From contig QVOM02000034.1 in the NCBI GenBank assembly GCA_003586115.2, forward strand, positions 114,591,571 through 114,655,570: DNA of 64,000 nucleotides, written 5' to 3'. The notes under the pieces are model-generated. The model did not search any database. It worked only from the letters and a program-made list of their open reading frames with translations, and had not been told where the DNA came from. The DNA comes from Salvator merianae (lineage: Eukaryota > Chordata > Lepidosauria > Squamata > Teiidae). The position numbers and the translations under genes were made by a program. Shown here piece by piece: positions 45,276 through 56,599 of this stretch (within the stretch, counting starts at the first letter, position 1; the number at the start of each line of letters is the position of its first letter).

Positions 45276-45798
45276 ACTCTGCTTCTTTTTCTCTTCTTTC
45301 CCTCTTACTCTACACCCCATTAGCTGCTACTCTGAAGTACTTCCTGGTACAAAAGCTGCCCTCAAACATCAACAGAGCATCCAAGCACCAGACTATCTCA
45401 GTCCAGCCCCACATCTAGCTGCAAGTACACTGTTCTCCACCTTGGCACACAACTTAAAAGATACATTGTGGGAGTACCTGTATTGAATAAACTTGGGTGG
45501 TGGCAACTTAATAAGAAAAATAAGATGTACATAGTTTTATAAAGTAACTACTTAAAAATTTCACATCTGCCTGTAAGAATCCACCTTAGGAAGTAGTGAT
45601 ATGCATGGGCTCCTTTCTGAGTTTTCTTGCTACTCAAAAGGTCACTTGGGCCACCAGTAATAATGATGACTCTAGGGGCACCCCAAACTTTACACCTCTT
45701 CTAGGTGCTGTGCAGCAAAGTACGTGGACTGCATGATAGCAGCTGTGCAGTCATTTGCAGTTTCTGGATCACCCTATAAAGTCCAAACCTGAGGCTTT
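45276..45798. other. no gene seen
   Basis: Unique stretch; no recognised exon or repeat. Confidence 0.35.
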
Positions 45799-46256
45799 GG
45801 GCCTGTTCGCACTTACTAATAAGCATCTGCACACTCACTAGCAAAGTGTGTCCATATTCCTCAGTAATGACAGCATCCGGGAGCATTTGCAACCACTCCC
45901 AAACTCCACTAGTTGTGGACAGCTAAAACACTGTCTGCATCTTGACCAGGAGCAGCTGGACTGCTCCAAGTCAGCAGCTTTCACACCTGGTTCCAGATGT
46001 GAATGCCATGAGGCCACAGCATGGTTGCAGCTGTGCAGTAACACTCCACATCCTGCTTGCCATGGGAGCAGCCAGATGTTTTCACAGCAGCTGTCATGGC
46101 TTGTAGGCATGCATTCATACTGTGACCACTGGTATAGGTACAGGGTACAGGGCCATTTTATCACTCGCAGTATGAATAACCACTGCATCATTGGGTATTG
46201 ACCTACTTAGAGTGATATAATTATACCATTCTAACCTGGTCAGTGCAAAAAGGCCC
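45799..46256. mobile_element. GGGCC foldback MITE
   Basis: Starts GGGCCTGTTCGCACTTACT and ends CAGTGCAAAAAGGCCC. The interior has TTGTGGACAGCTAAAACACTGTCTGCATCTTGACCAGGAGCAGCT, which closely parallels the 2237-2680 copy. Flanks TTT and TCG do not match. Overlapping 117-residue frames on both strands are a palindrome artefact. Confidence 0.78.
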
Positions 46257-46420
46257 TCGGCAATGGCAATCCATTCCAGCAATGTGCATTTTGTGCACTG
46301 CTGAAGCAGAACAAGGATGTTCCAGTGTGCAAAATATAAATGCTCCCAACCTATCTTGCTCTTGACTGGCCTGGAATTGACTGCATAGACAATTCCAGTC
46401 CAGAAAGTGCAAACTGGGCC
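46257..46420. mobile_element. second foldback right arm, abutting
   Basis: The sequence runs straight on into a second terminus, CAGAAAGTGCAAACTGGGCC, ending at 46420. Inside are TGGCAATCCATTCCAGCAATGTGCATTTTGTGCACTGC and GACTGGCCTGGAATTGACTGCATAGACAATTCCAGTCC, a hairpin. It appears to be the right part of another element fused to, or interrupted by, the neighbouring copy. Confidence 0.55.
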
Positions 46421-47454
46421 TTTCCTACTAATGAGTCACCTACTAATGAGCCCAGGGTTGTTGGGTGAGGCATCTGACAGTCCTGGGCCTCTCATAGCAG
46501 TTTGCATTTGATGAACTGTGGTTTGGCATATGTCTAAAAAACAAAGAACTGCCAGAACTATTGGCAATTGGTAAACTGGGACCATGAGGATGGTAGGGGA
46601 GAAACAATGTTAGGCCGTGGTCTAGACACGTGTATTATGTCGGGAAATTAGCTAATCTAACAATGAACTTCAACGAGATCTTTAGCGCTTATGACTTTAA
46701 TAACGATAAATTGGCAAGTGCTCTGTTTAAACAATACAAGCAGCAGGCAAGATAGACTCCAAAAAGCAGCTTCTTCAATAAAGAAAAGATTTTATTAAGA
46801 GAGCAGCAGCAAAAGAGGGAAATGGTAATTTCTGGTGGGCGCTGTGCAGAGTGCTTGAAAGAGATTTTTTTTAAAAGCAAAAAGGAATCCCAATGAATAG
46901 CATAGGCACAAAGCAAAGCAAATAAGGTACAGTAGCTTGGCACAAGAAAAATTATCTGAGGTGAACTTTGACAGTTTGGAAGACACAGAGAAGAGGAAGG
47001 AAAGAACCTGACCTAAGAATACTACCTAACCTACCCAGGAGATTTTAAACTAAGCAGGGCAGTTGGTTCTCACCCTCTTTGATATGAAACAGGACTTGAG
47101 AGTGATGTTCAGGGAGAACTTCCTTGCTGGATGGAAGATCAGGGGAGGAGAAAGAGAGAGCGATTCCCCTGGGAGATTATTATATATTCTCTATGTCTGG
47201 GGGCAGGGGCCCTGTTCCTACAGTCCAGCCCAGGGGGCGAAGGCTAGAGGTTCCATACGGGTGAATGACAATCTCAAGGCTGGAAGAAAGGTGGGGAAAT
47301 TAAAGAAAGAGAAGGTACAACCCATGGGGCGGGGGCTAGAGGAACAGTGGGAAAAGAAACAAAGGAGATATGTGACTCAGGATGTTCTGGCTTTAGGACA
47401 AAGAGGAGTTTGGTTATGCATCTGACTTGATGACTTGGCTCCACTGCAGACAAT
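46421..47454. other. unique sequence, no gene seen
   Basis: No recognised repeat. The 120-residue frame at 47063-47425 is glycine-, arginine- and lysine-rich with no domain. I find no convincing exon boundary. Confidence 0.4.
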
Positions 47455-48057
47455 GGGCCTGTTCACATCTTTCTAGCGTGGAACAGACCCCATCGTGCAG
47501 GACACCGTCTGCACGATGGGGGCTGAAAACAGACCCAAAGCTGGATAATGGCGTTCACCAGCGCGAACGCCATTATCCATCCCTGATGTTCATCATGACA
47601 GCGTCCGGCAAGCATCCAGCTGCTGCCATGGCGACTGCAGCAGCTCCGCGCGAGGCCCCAATCAAGCCCACGCTGCTGCGATCGGGCCAGGGACTCTGGA
47701 CAAGACCACACTGCACCCCATCCAGCGTTCTGGTGCCCAATCACGGGCGCGAATAGCGGTCGCTGTGGCAACGGCCTACAAAGTGTCAGGCCACTGCCAT
47801 GGTGACCGGGAGGCCCGCGCGGCGCGCCGTGATGACGGCATCACTGCACCGGCCTCCTGGTCGCCATGGCAGCAGCCTGACGCTTTGTAGGCCGCTGCCG
47901 CGGCAACCGCCATTCGCCCCTTTTTCTTGTCTGGGCACTAGTAATGATCGGCAGCAGACGAAGTCCGCTGCCGGTTCGTTACAGCCATCCTGTCGTGTGA
48001 ATGTACTTGTCTAGCAAGCATCCTTGATGCTTGCTAGTTACAAGTGCGAACAGGCCC
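47455..48057. mobile_element. 603-bp CpG-rich GGGCC foldback MITE, AAT duplication
   Basis: Starts GGGCCTGTTCACATC and ends CAAGTGCGAACAGGCCC, flanked by AAT (47452-47454 and 48058-48060). It holds several hairpins: CCATCGTGCAG..CTGCACGATGG, GGATAATGGCGTTC..GAACGCCATTATCC, AGGCCACTGCCATGGTGACC..GGTCGCCATGGCAGCAGCCT, and CTAGCAAGCATCCTTGATGCTTGCTAG. CpG sites are far more frequent than in sister copies, where TG/CA replaces them at matching places. This is the youngest-looking copy of the family. Non-coding. Confidence 0.88.
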
Positions 48058-48060
48058 AAT

Positions 48061-48679
48061 GACCAAATCAGACTAGGAACAATGGTTTCAGTCTGAATGC
48101 ATTAACCCTATCCAGCATGATCTCTCCGATATTTACTGTTGCCAAATAGCTCTTATTCTTTAGTGCCTTGCTTTCCTCACAGAATTCATTTACAGTTGTA
48201 CTTGCAGAGAGAAATAGATTATTTTCTGTCTGGCCATCCTTGCAAATTTCTTCTACTTCTGCTCTACAAGTAAATAACTTGTTTTGCAATCTTGCCAGAA
48301 CGGAGACTTATATTTTAAAAGTATATTTTTGGATCTTTGATATTGCCTGATAACAGAAATCTCAGGTTTTCTGACCATAATTCTGTACTTCCAGCCCGAA
48401 TTGCAATAATATGCCAATTGCAAGGTATTCATATAATGTCCAGAGGTTTGTGTCTCAGCAGGGCTGTGCCTTGTTGGTACTTCATATTCCAAGTAGGGGA
48501 TTCTCAGAAGCACATGGCTACAACATGGCTTCCAGTCAGAGCCTCAACTTTCCCCATGTTATCCTTTCTTCACTAGCTCCTGCTGTAATAATGGGAGATT
48601 TTAGATTTAGAAGAAAAATAATAATATTAATGCTGATTTTATTAATTGTTTAACAAACTAAGGGACAGTTAGACACTCT
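48061..48679. other. unique sequence, no gene seen
   Basis: No recognised exon or repeat; overlapping short open frames on both strands have no domain. Confidence 0.4.
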
Positions 48680-49139
48680 GGGCCTGTTTGCACTTTGGCC
48701 TAGCAAGTTTCAATAATGCTTGCCAGCCAAGTGCATCTGTACTTGGCAGAGGCCTGAGCAGGCAGGAGTAGGCTACAGTCACTCCCAATTGTTCCTAGCT
48801 GTGGAGCATTAGTGAGTCCTCCACAACCTTACTAGGAGCTGGTATCCAGCTTCCAGTATGGTGCATTCACAGTTACTTGGTGGCATGTGATTGCCCAACC
48901 ACACCTACACAATTAGCTCATCGCACCAGTATGCACCTGCATGCTGTGCAGCCATGCCAGTTGCCATGGCAGTGAACAGATGCTTCTCGGCCACTGCCAT
49001 GGTCAGAATCAGGCATGGCTACCTGCTTCAGGTAAGTGACCAGGACCCCACAGTGTGGACAATATCCATGCTGCATGGTCAATTCCACCTTGCAATAGGA
49101 TAATTGTTCCATTCTAAAGTGAAAAATGTGAAAATGCCC
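48680..49139. mobile_element. GGGCC foldback MITE with TCT duplication
   Basis: Starts GGGCCTGTTTGCACTTTGG and ends AAAAATGTGAAAATGCCC, flanked by TCT (48677-48679 and 49140-49142). The left arm AGCAAGTTTCAATAATGCTTGC and the central TTGCCATGGCAGTGAACAGATGCTTCTCGGCCACTGCCATGG follow the family plan. 460 bp. Confidence 0.85.
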
Positions 49140-49142
49140 TCT

Positions 49143-49874
49143 ATAAAAATAAAGAAACAAATCCTGTTTTAACCAAGACACATTCAGTCATATTTGTAAG
49201 CTTTTGCATTGGTTGTAATATGATGGTAATGGATGAAATCCCAACTGGAGACGATTAAGAGTAGATTCCATTCAAGAAACGTGAAGCTTTTTTAAAAAAA
49301 ATTCTAAAGATGCTTACCATTTAAAATATCTACATTAGATACTATGAGAAACAATATAAAATTGCCATTCAACTATTTTTTTTAATCTACTTTCTGCCCA
49401 TTGTACTACCTCTGTTTATACTGCCAACTCCTCCATCTGGTCCAAGTATTTTTCCTCTAGCACCAATTAGAGGCCAGAAAAACAAGCTTACATTAGAGAA
49501 CTTCGTGTTTCAGGAAGCAAATTTGCAGCAATAGATTCTTATGTCCTTTACAAGTAGCTATGTTTGCTTCTAATTATAGCAAAATACTATTTCTCTCCTT
49601 CAAAACCATTTTAACTGCAAGATTAGAAGTTAAGATCTTACTTTGATGCATCAAGAAATGATGAGTGAGGGGAAAACAGAGGAAACTAAGGAACAATGTT
49701 TGGGTTTTGTTTTATCATCTAAACAGGAGTGGTGGATTGGGACCACTTTCATCTAAATTGGCCCATTTTTTGGTTTCCTGGTTACATTTTGTACCAAGGA
49801 ACAAAGGGAAGGCTTGGTTCTATCCGTGCACCACACCAACCTGGTGGTTCAGCAGATTCAATTACCAAACTGTA
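49143..49874. other. unique sequence, no gene seen
   Basis: AT-rich; no recognised exon or repeat. Confidence 0.4.
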
Positions 49875-50353
49875 CAGGGGCCTTTTCACACTTACCACTG
49901 TAGAACAGGATAATTATCCTGTTCTATAATGGCATTGTTCATGCCGTGCAGATACTGTCCACTCTGTGTGACTGTAGTACTTATCAGCAGCAGTGGACCA
50001 GCATTCATAGTGTGAATGCTGGTCTCCATGCTCAATCCTTACCATGGCAGCAACCAAGAAGCTTCTGGCCACTGCCATGGTGGCTGGAAGTGCTGCGCAA
50101 CATGCAGGCACATGTAGGCATGATCATGTAATCATGCACGTAGCGTGGTGGCCGCAGCAAGTGCAAGTGGACTTTATCGGGAGCTGACTATCAGCTCCCA
50201 GTAAAGCTGTGGAACACTAATTTGTGCTTCACAACTAGTTGTGACTGAGGGCAGCATTATGCTGCTGCTGATCACAAGGGCCTCCGCAGAGTGTGGAAGC
50301 ACTGTGCTAGTGAAAGTCTCAGACACACACTAGGACAAAGTGCAAAAAGGCCC
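49875..50353. mobile_element. GGGCC foldback MITE
   Basis: Left GGGGCCTTTTCACACTTACC and right AAAGTGCAAAAAGGCCC are good inverted ends. AGAACAGGATAATTATCCTGTTCTA near the left is a 25-bp near-perfect palindrome. The interior shares GAACACTAATTTGTGCTTCACAACTAGTTGTG and TTACCATGGCAGCAACCAAGAAGCTTCTGGCCACTGCCATGG with other copies. No clean 3-bp duplication. Confidence 0.82.
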
Positions 50354-51752
50354 TTGGTGTCATTCAGATAATCAAACTAGCCAGGCTACTGAGCCAGGAA
50401 GATGTGATTTGATGTGATGGCAGATTGACAAAGCCTCCCCTGTTGCTTCCTGCACTGGAAACAACTGGGGAGCGAAAACAAATGAGGAAATTCAGGGGAG
50501 TGAAATCCAGCCACTGGAAATGCCTACCAAGAACAGCATTTCTGTAACTTAAATTTTGCCTTTTCCAAAAGCTTTTTCATCAGCTACTGCTGATGAAAAA
50601 AAAAAAGTGTTTTTAGCACCCTCAGATAAGTCCTATTACTGGGGTTACTAATGACTGTAATGGATGCCAGCAAGAGTTAATGAGCAGTAGGGTTTCTTCA
50701 TATGGTAGTGCCCACCAACAGCAGTATTGGGGCTAGTACAGGAGTCCCTCATATCAGCAGTGTATGTTGAAAGCTAGCCAAAGTGTTGTGCATTTTTTGT
50801 TAAGTTAAACTTCTCACTTTAAATGTTTGCGCCATATATAATGTCGCCAAACAGTGCAAACCTGCCATATCCACACAAAAAAAACCTTGTATTTTTGGCA
50901 TCATACCCATGAGCATATATGTCATTCAGTTGTCTGTACACAGGCCTCTACTGCAGAGTTAGTCAGGGCACTTCCTAATGCTCTGCAGCCGTGAGGCCAA
51001 AAGGACCACAGGATCTTAGGAAAAGGGTGAGTGATCAGAATAGCGGTAAGAAGAGCATGAAGGAGTAGCCAAAAGAAAAGCACAAGTAGTCAGAAAGAAA
51101 AGAAAGCTTGAAGAGGCAGCAAAGCAGCGTGGCAGGACGAATAAGGACAAATGCCCTGCCTCAGTCCTGCTTATCCCTTGAATGGGGAAGTCTTTGCAGG
51201 ATGCTGGCAGTTTTTCCCCAAAGTGACCAATCTGGTGCTGGAACAGAAATGGGAAGGGCTTTCTTGAACTGAGAAATAAGCTCTACCAATGCTACCCAAG
51301 TTGTCCACCTTTCTCCAGGCCCATCCTGAACCAGGCTTGCTGAGCTCTGAGACCAGTAGATAACACTGCCAGCATCCCCTGATGGTTGACAGTGGAGGAG
51401 GACATAGTCCTGTCCCTACTGGTAGTAGCAAGTCTTGGCCTCAACCTCTGATTCTTGGTTGGCATTTGCCAGTGCAGGCAACACCATGGAAGAAGACTTG
51501 GCAACCCCCAACTACTTGTGCTGTCTCACACAAGGTGGACTAGTGTCTGCCCACCATAGCTGCCTTCTCCACCTTGGCAATTGCCAAGGAAAGCTGGAAC
51601 CATTTGACCCATACTACCTTCAACCACCAACACCCTTCTTTGCTGGGCCAGCAATCCATTGTTCCAGGTGTAAGGTACAAAGGCAAACAAAACACCTAGC
51701 TTGACAAATGTCTGGGTTTGCCAGTACCTGGACAGAAAACTCCCTGAGACCC
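50354..51752. other. unique sequence with one short hairpin
   Basis: An inverted repeat CTTTTTCATCAGC TACT GCTGATGAAAAA (about 50570-50599) could fold as a 12- to 13-bp hairpin followed by A residues. Open frames at 51171-51704 are on overlapping strands and show no domain. No transposon ends recognised. Confidence 0.4.
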
Positions 51753-51770
51753 ATAGATAGATAGATAGAT

Positions 51771-51822
<52 letters not shown>
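51753..51822. repeat. (GATA)n microsatellite
   Basis: About 17 GATA units with a single interruption near 51770 (ATAGATGATAG). Confidence 0.97.
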
Positions 51823-53102
51823 TCTTCAGAGGTATTCTAGACCAAAATTTAATGATTCTTTGGCTTTTCTATCTACATTTTGTAGATGATTTTTCCATGT
51901 ATTTTTTCTAACTCTTAAGAAAAGTAAGCTATTTGCCATTACCATTACCATCTTCTCAAGGAATGCTCAAATTACAGATCTATTGTAAAGAGAAAAAAAA
52001 AAGACACTTATTACCCTGACTTCTTGAAACAACAGATCTCTGAAGCATGGCAAGTTTTTTTAAAAGGCAATAGAATAAAAACATTAATATGATTAAGATT
52101 GTGTTATTTAACTATTGCACATGCCAAGAAGCTCATATTAAGATATTTACAGTTTTAATGCTGTCATTGAACCATGGAAATGCTAGAGGAAAGATATCAA
52201 GCCATGACAAACTAGTTCTAAAGTCATTTGCAAAAGGGCAAGCTCTCTGGCTGACTGAAACCCTTTTAAAATTTATTCAGGTGCCCTCATTTCTTATCAT
52301 CATTATCTAGCACAGGGCAATAAAAATGGATCACAATGCTAATAAAACAAAATGACTACATGCTGTTTATTTAAGACAGCCATAAAAATCTAGCCAAGTG
52401 AATTAATTCCCATGATAACACAATCAGTTAAGTCCAAAATGGATGCCCTGGAATTTGGTAGTCAACTGAAGTGCAAGGGCAGAACTGGAGCTCATGGATG
52501 GCTTTGAGCTGTAAGTTTCAATAAAACTTCAGAAGAGTTCCCTGAAATATTGTATGTGGCTTCCTTGACCTCATGTAAAATGAGCTGATTTTAAAGAGAG
52601 TAAGTACTGGAAAATGCAGTGGAAAACTGTACAGAATGTTTCTCCACCTCCTTAACTTTTTTTTCCCCCCTCTCTGGATTTCATTATACTTTTTGAAATC
52701 GTACAGAAATTTGGAAAAAGGATTCATGAGACTGAAATTAATGTATGGTTCCACAACATGATGTGACATATAGGTATCAACATCACTGGTCAAAACTGGA
52801 TTTCTCTCAGCATATATATTATCAATCTATCATACATTCATGGGCAGTACATTGTTCCTTATGTAGCCAAATGGTACCAGACACACACAAAAGAGATGTA
52901 TTAGCAGACTTTGATTTTCCAATAATGGCCATAGACAGGGAAAGTAGACTAAAATAACACATTTGCTTGCCCAGTCCGCAGCCCATTCCACTTCCTGCCA
53001 CACTTGTCCTTCACTCCATGGTACTAATCTGCAAACTGCTGCTAAATATTCCTTAATAATGCATAAGGAAATAGGAGAGGGTAATAAAATGGTAAGCTTG
53101 TA
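51823..53102. other. unique sequence, no gene seen
   Basis: AT-rich stretch without a recognised exon, RNA gene or transposon. Confidence 0.4.
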
Positions 53103-53524
53103 GGCATGTTCCACTGTAGAACAGGATAATTATCCTTTTCTACAGCAGGACAGACCTCATTGCATGGAGACCATCCACACTGTGAGGCCATAGAACAGAC
53201 CAGCAGCAGGATACCAGCATTCTCAGTGACTCCTGCACCATGATAGTGGCCAGGAAGCTTCAGGACACTGCCATGGTTACCAGCAATGCCACGTGACGGT
53301 TCAGGCACAGCCACGCAGCACCATACCACTCTGCATAGCACAGTGTACTGGGAGCAATCTAGCTGCTCCCAGTATAGCTGTGGAGCCCAATTTTGTGTTC
53401 CACAGCAGGTAATGATCAGGAGCAGCTGTAGTCTGCTCCCAATCACCAGGGCCTCTACTAAATGGGAAAACACTTGACTAGTGAGCATTGCTGATGTTCA
53501 CTACTGTCAAGTGCAAAAGGGCCC
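53103..53524. mobile_element. GGGCC foldback MITE, left end worn
   Basis: The right end GTCAAGTGCAAAAGGGCCC is intact. The left end GGCATGTTCCACTGTAGAACAGGATAATTATCC matches the left arm at 49890-49920. GGGAGCAATCTAGCTGCTCCCAGTATAGCTGTGG and TTCCACAGCAGGTAATGATCAGGAGCAGCTG follow the family plan. A 148-residue minus-strand frame across it is an artefact. Confidence 0.75.
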
Positions 53525-54760
53525 TATGTCTTCAGTGTGCTTTGTAGTAGAGATGGAGAAGAAAATGATTTCTCTGTTATATTGCTGCTACCGTTATTGT
53601 TAATAATAATTATAGTAGCAATAGTAGTAGTAATAAATAAATTAGTTCACTTAAATTTTAGATCCACAAAATGCCTACTTCTCAAATCAATGACTGAACC
53701 AAAATTGAAGCATCCATAGAAATGCATTCTTTTTCAAATTTGTGATGCAGTTTTCTAGCATATGTATACAGTATATTTAATGAAAGGTATATTTCAGAGA
53801 AAGGTGTGTATTAAAATGAGCATACTAATGAAAAATCACAGGGTACTAAAAAAAAAAAAGCTAGATATATAAACAAGAACACTTCACAGTGCAAATTTTT
53901 GTTGTTTCTCTTGTAATTTTTGCATAAATTCCATAATCTTAGTCAAAGTGTAATTTAACTAGGACTTTTGGTGTGTGCTCTGAAGTCTGGTAGCATTTAA
54001 ACGTCTGTTTTTTCCTCTTCAAAATGTACTTATTAGAGCATGAACTATTGAATTTTACACAGTGCCAGGAAGAACAGTTGTATAATTTCAGTGTCCTTCT
54101 TCCAGAGGAACATAGGCATCATAGACACATATTAAGTGTCTTCCAGTGATCATACAATTCAGCTCATAAGATGCTCCTTGCCACCTTGACTCTCTCAGTG
54201 TTGCAGGCTGTGTAATATTTTTTTCTGGAATACATACCTTGGGTTACAGTATGCACTTAGGTTGCATCCCTACAGGTACAGAATCTGGGACAGGCATGAA
54301 TCTGCCACTCCAAGGATGTAGGTGCATGATCTACTTCATATACCACCCTGGAATGCTGCTCTAGTGGCCCCACAATACACCTGGAATAACTGCAGGGAAC
54401 TAGAAGTACTGGAAAAAGTCTGTCAGAATTACAGCCCCCTGTAGTGATTGTGGCTGCACTGCTCATGATATGTTCAGCTCCCTGTAACTATGTTTGCTCA
54501 GATGACAGCACAGAATCAAATGTAGTGATGTAAGTGGCCTGAGAGTACTTTGATTGGGCTTCCTGAAAAGCCACTTTCATTGTTCTTGTGTGAGTCTCAC
54601 GGAGTAGAAATCGTCATCTGCCCAGTTCTGAACACTCAGAGGACAGTAAATGATGGCTATGTGGAGAAAGCCTATATAAGATATTCAAACACTATTTGAC
54701 TAGAAATGAAGAAGAAGGACAAATACGTAGAGGATAATCACCGATTAATTAAATTCACAA
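53525..54760. other. unique sequence, no gene seen
   Basis: No exon or repeat family recognised. A short ATA/GTA-rich run lies at 53600-53640, and a run of 11 A residues near 53849. Confidence 0.4.
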
Positions 54761-55283
54761 AGGCCCTTTCTGCACTTACCTGGACTTGGCTGGGATTAGT
54801 GAGTCCAGAATAGCCCAGCCCACTGATCCAAACCACAGAATAGTGTAAGAAGGATCAGTGTTATCTGCACAATGGCACTAATCCTGGTCAGCCCGCACTA
54901 CAGCACCACAGCCTCAAAGTGTGTGTGTGCTTCAAGACTACATACAAAGGCCTCCAAAGGGTAGGAATAAAGGCTCCTAACCTTGAAAACCTCTGGAAGA
55001 GTGGCATTTCAGGGCACAATTTGGCATGCCACCAAAATCACTCCTCTGTAGTCCCGAACACAGAGGTATGCCTCTGCACAGCACACCTCCTTGTTTGGGA
55101 TTAGGGCCTGCTGGTCCACCTACTAGACACGATTAATCACCTCCCTGATTGGGATCACACTCCACATGAAGTGGACACAGCGTTCCATCAGGGGGCATGG
55201 CCACCTAGATCCTCACTGAAGTGCAGATCTAAGTGGCCTACAACCTTTTTAACAACTGATTAAAGGTCCATGCAGAAAGGGCT
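54761..55283. mobile_element. CTGCACTT foldback MITE
   Basis: Starts AGGCCCTTTCTGCACTTACCTGG and ends CATGCAGAAAGGGCT. The interior has TGGCATGCCACCAAAATCACTCCTCTGTAGTCCCGAACACAGAGGTATGCC and CACTCCACATGAAGTGGACACAG, which parallel 16675 and 18258. Flanks CAA and AAC do not match perfectly. 523 bp. Confidence 0.8.
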
Positions 55284-56221
55284 AACGTTTACTATCCCAT
55301 AAAAGTTGCTTACAAGGACCAAGCTGAGCAAGACATCAATCACACTACTGTTTCAGTCACAATTTCTGTAACTCAAGATTCAAAAAGTGAGATGAGATTG
55401 ATTCTTATACCATCCTTGGCATTCTAGAATCATATCCATCTTTTAAAGACTGTCAGTCACCAGCACGGCATCCCAGCTTTCAAATCTGAAGGAACTTAGA
55501 AGAATCTGCTGTCATTCCAAATTTCCTTTGATCAAAAGGAGATGGAGAACTGGGTATCAGAGGAATATATTCTTGTTCTCCAGTTTTTTCTCTGTGTTTG
55601 ACAGTGGCCTCATATATGCATTTAACAGAACAGTGACAGAATCACACCACAACATTTCAATGTAATGACAATATCCCACTAACACAAGTGTCAGAATGGT
55701 GCTTACATTTTGAAGATTCTGTACAATTCCATGCTTGACAGTTCTTCACTTTGAAATGTCAAGTACCACTGGGTTTAAACAATGGTTGATGAAACTAATT
55801 TTATGGCGTACAGATACAAGTCACACTATCCTGGACATAGGGGCTTTCTGTTTGTGCAAACTTGAGGGCTAGAAGTCAGGCATCTGACATTGTGGACCAT
55901 AGAAACAGGTAAGCATCTTTGTAAGTACCTTGCATACATTCACTGCAGTAGCACTGAACAACTTAGGAAAGTTGGAAAACCTGAAGTGCATATATTAGGC
56001 ATAAGCCACAATGAACACAGTGAAGCTTATCTCTAAATAAACAAGCAAAGGATTACATTGTCAGTTTTACTATTTTTTCTTTTTGTTCCTTAAAACAACG
56101 TAAAGCATTTAAAACATTTTGTGCTTTTACATTACTTTGCTGATCTAAAATATAAACCTACCAAGGAAGAAAAATGCATAACAATGTAACACCATCATTA
56201 CAGAATCCAATGAAAATTAAC
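55284..56221. other. unique sequence, no gene seen
   Basis: No recognised exon, RNA gene or repeat. Confidence 0.4.
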
Positions 56222-56229
56222 ATGCTCTA

Positions 56230-56589
56230 TAGATGAGCAAATTTGGTTCAGATTTGATACAGTTCAATCAAACTAGATGGTTCAACCCAGTTTGAATCAA
56301 ACTGAGCCACCCCCTGTTCAAGAGGGGCTAGTTTGTTCCAAACCAAACCAGGGGGTGTTCAATTCAGCAGGTCAAACCTCCTAGTTCAGTCTGAACCAAT
56401 TCAATTAAACTGGAACTTTAAATGGGGTGTTTTCAATGTAATTTATTGTATTTTTTATTTATTTATTTAAAGTATTAAACAGTTCGAGAATTGTTTGAGG
56501 TTTGATTCGAACTGGGGCAAACTTGGGGACTCAACAAAGCTTGGTTCAATTCAAATTGAACCAATGAACTTGGTTTGTGTACATCTCTA
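56230..56589. mobile_element. older relative of the TAGGGATGTGCAC hAT family
   Basis: Left TAGATGAGCAAATTTGGTTCAG and right GAACTTGGTTTGTGTACATCTCTA are inverted ends related to TAGGGATGTGCACRAA. The interior consists of GGTTCAA/TTGAACC and AAACTAG/CTAGTTT palindromic words. A near-duplication ATGCTCTA (56222-56229) and ATCCTCTA (56592-56599) lies at the flanks, the right one offset by 2 bp. 360 bp, AT-rich, few CpG: an older copy or sister family. Confidence 0.7.
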
Positions 56590-56599
56590 ACATCCTCTA

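Noticed and set aside
45838..46201. Two 117-residue frames on opposite strands
   Set aside because: Both sit within one foldback element; palindromic GC-rich DNA gives open frames on both strands.
47063..47771. Frames of 102-120 residues near the CpG-rich element
   Set aside because: No domain, no conserved splice-bounded structure, and the later ones lie inside a non-coding MITE.
49875..50353. 8-bp target duplication around this foldback copy
   Set aside because: I tested the flanks and found no 8-bp match; sister copies instead support 3-bp duplications.
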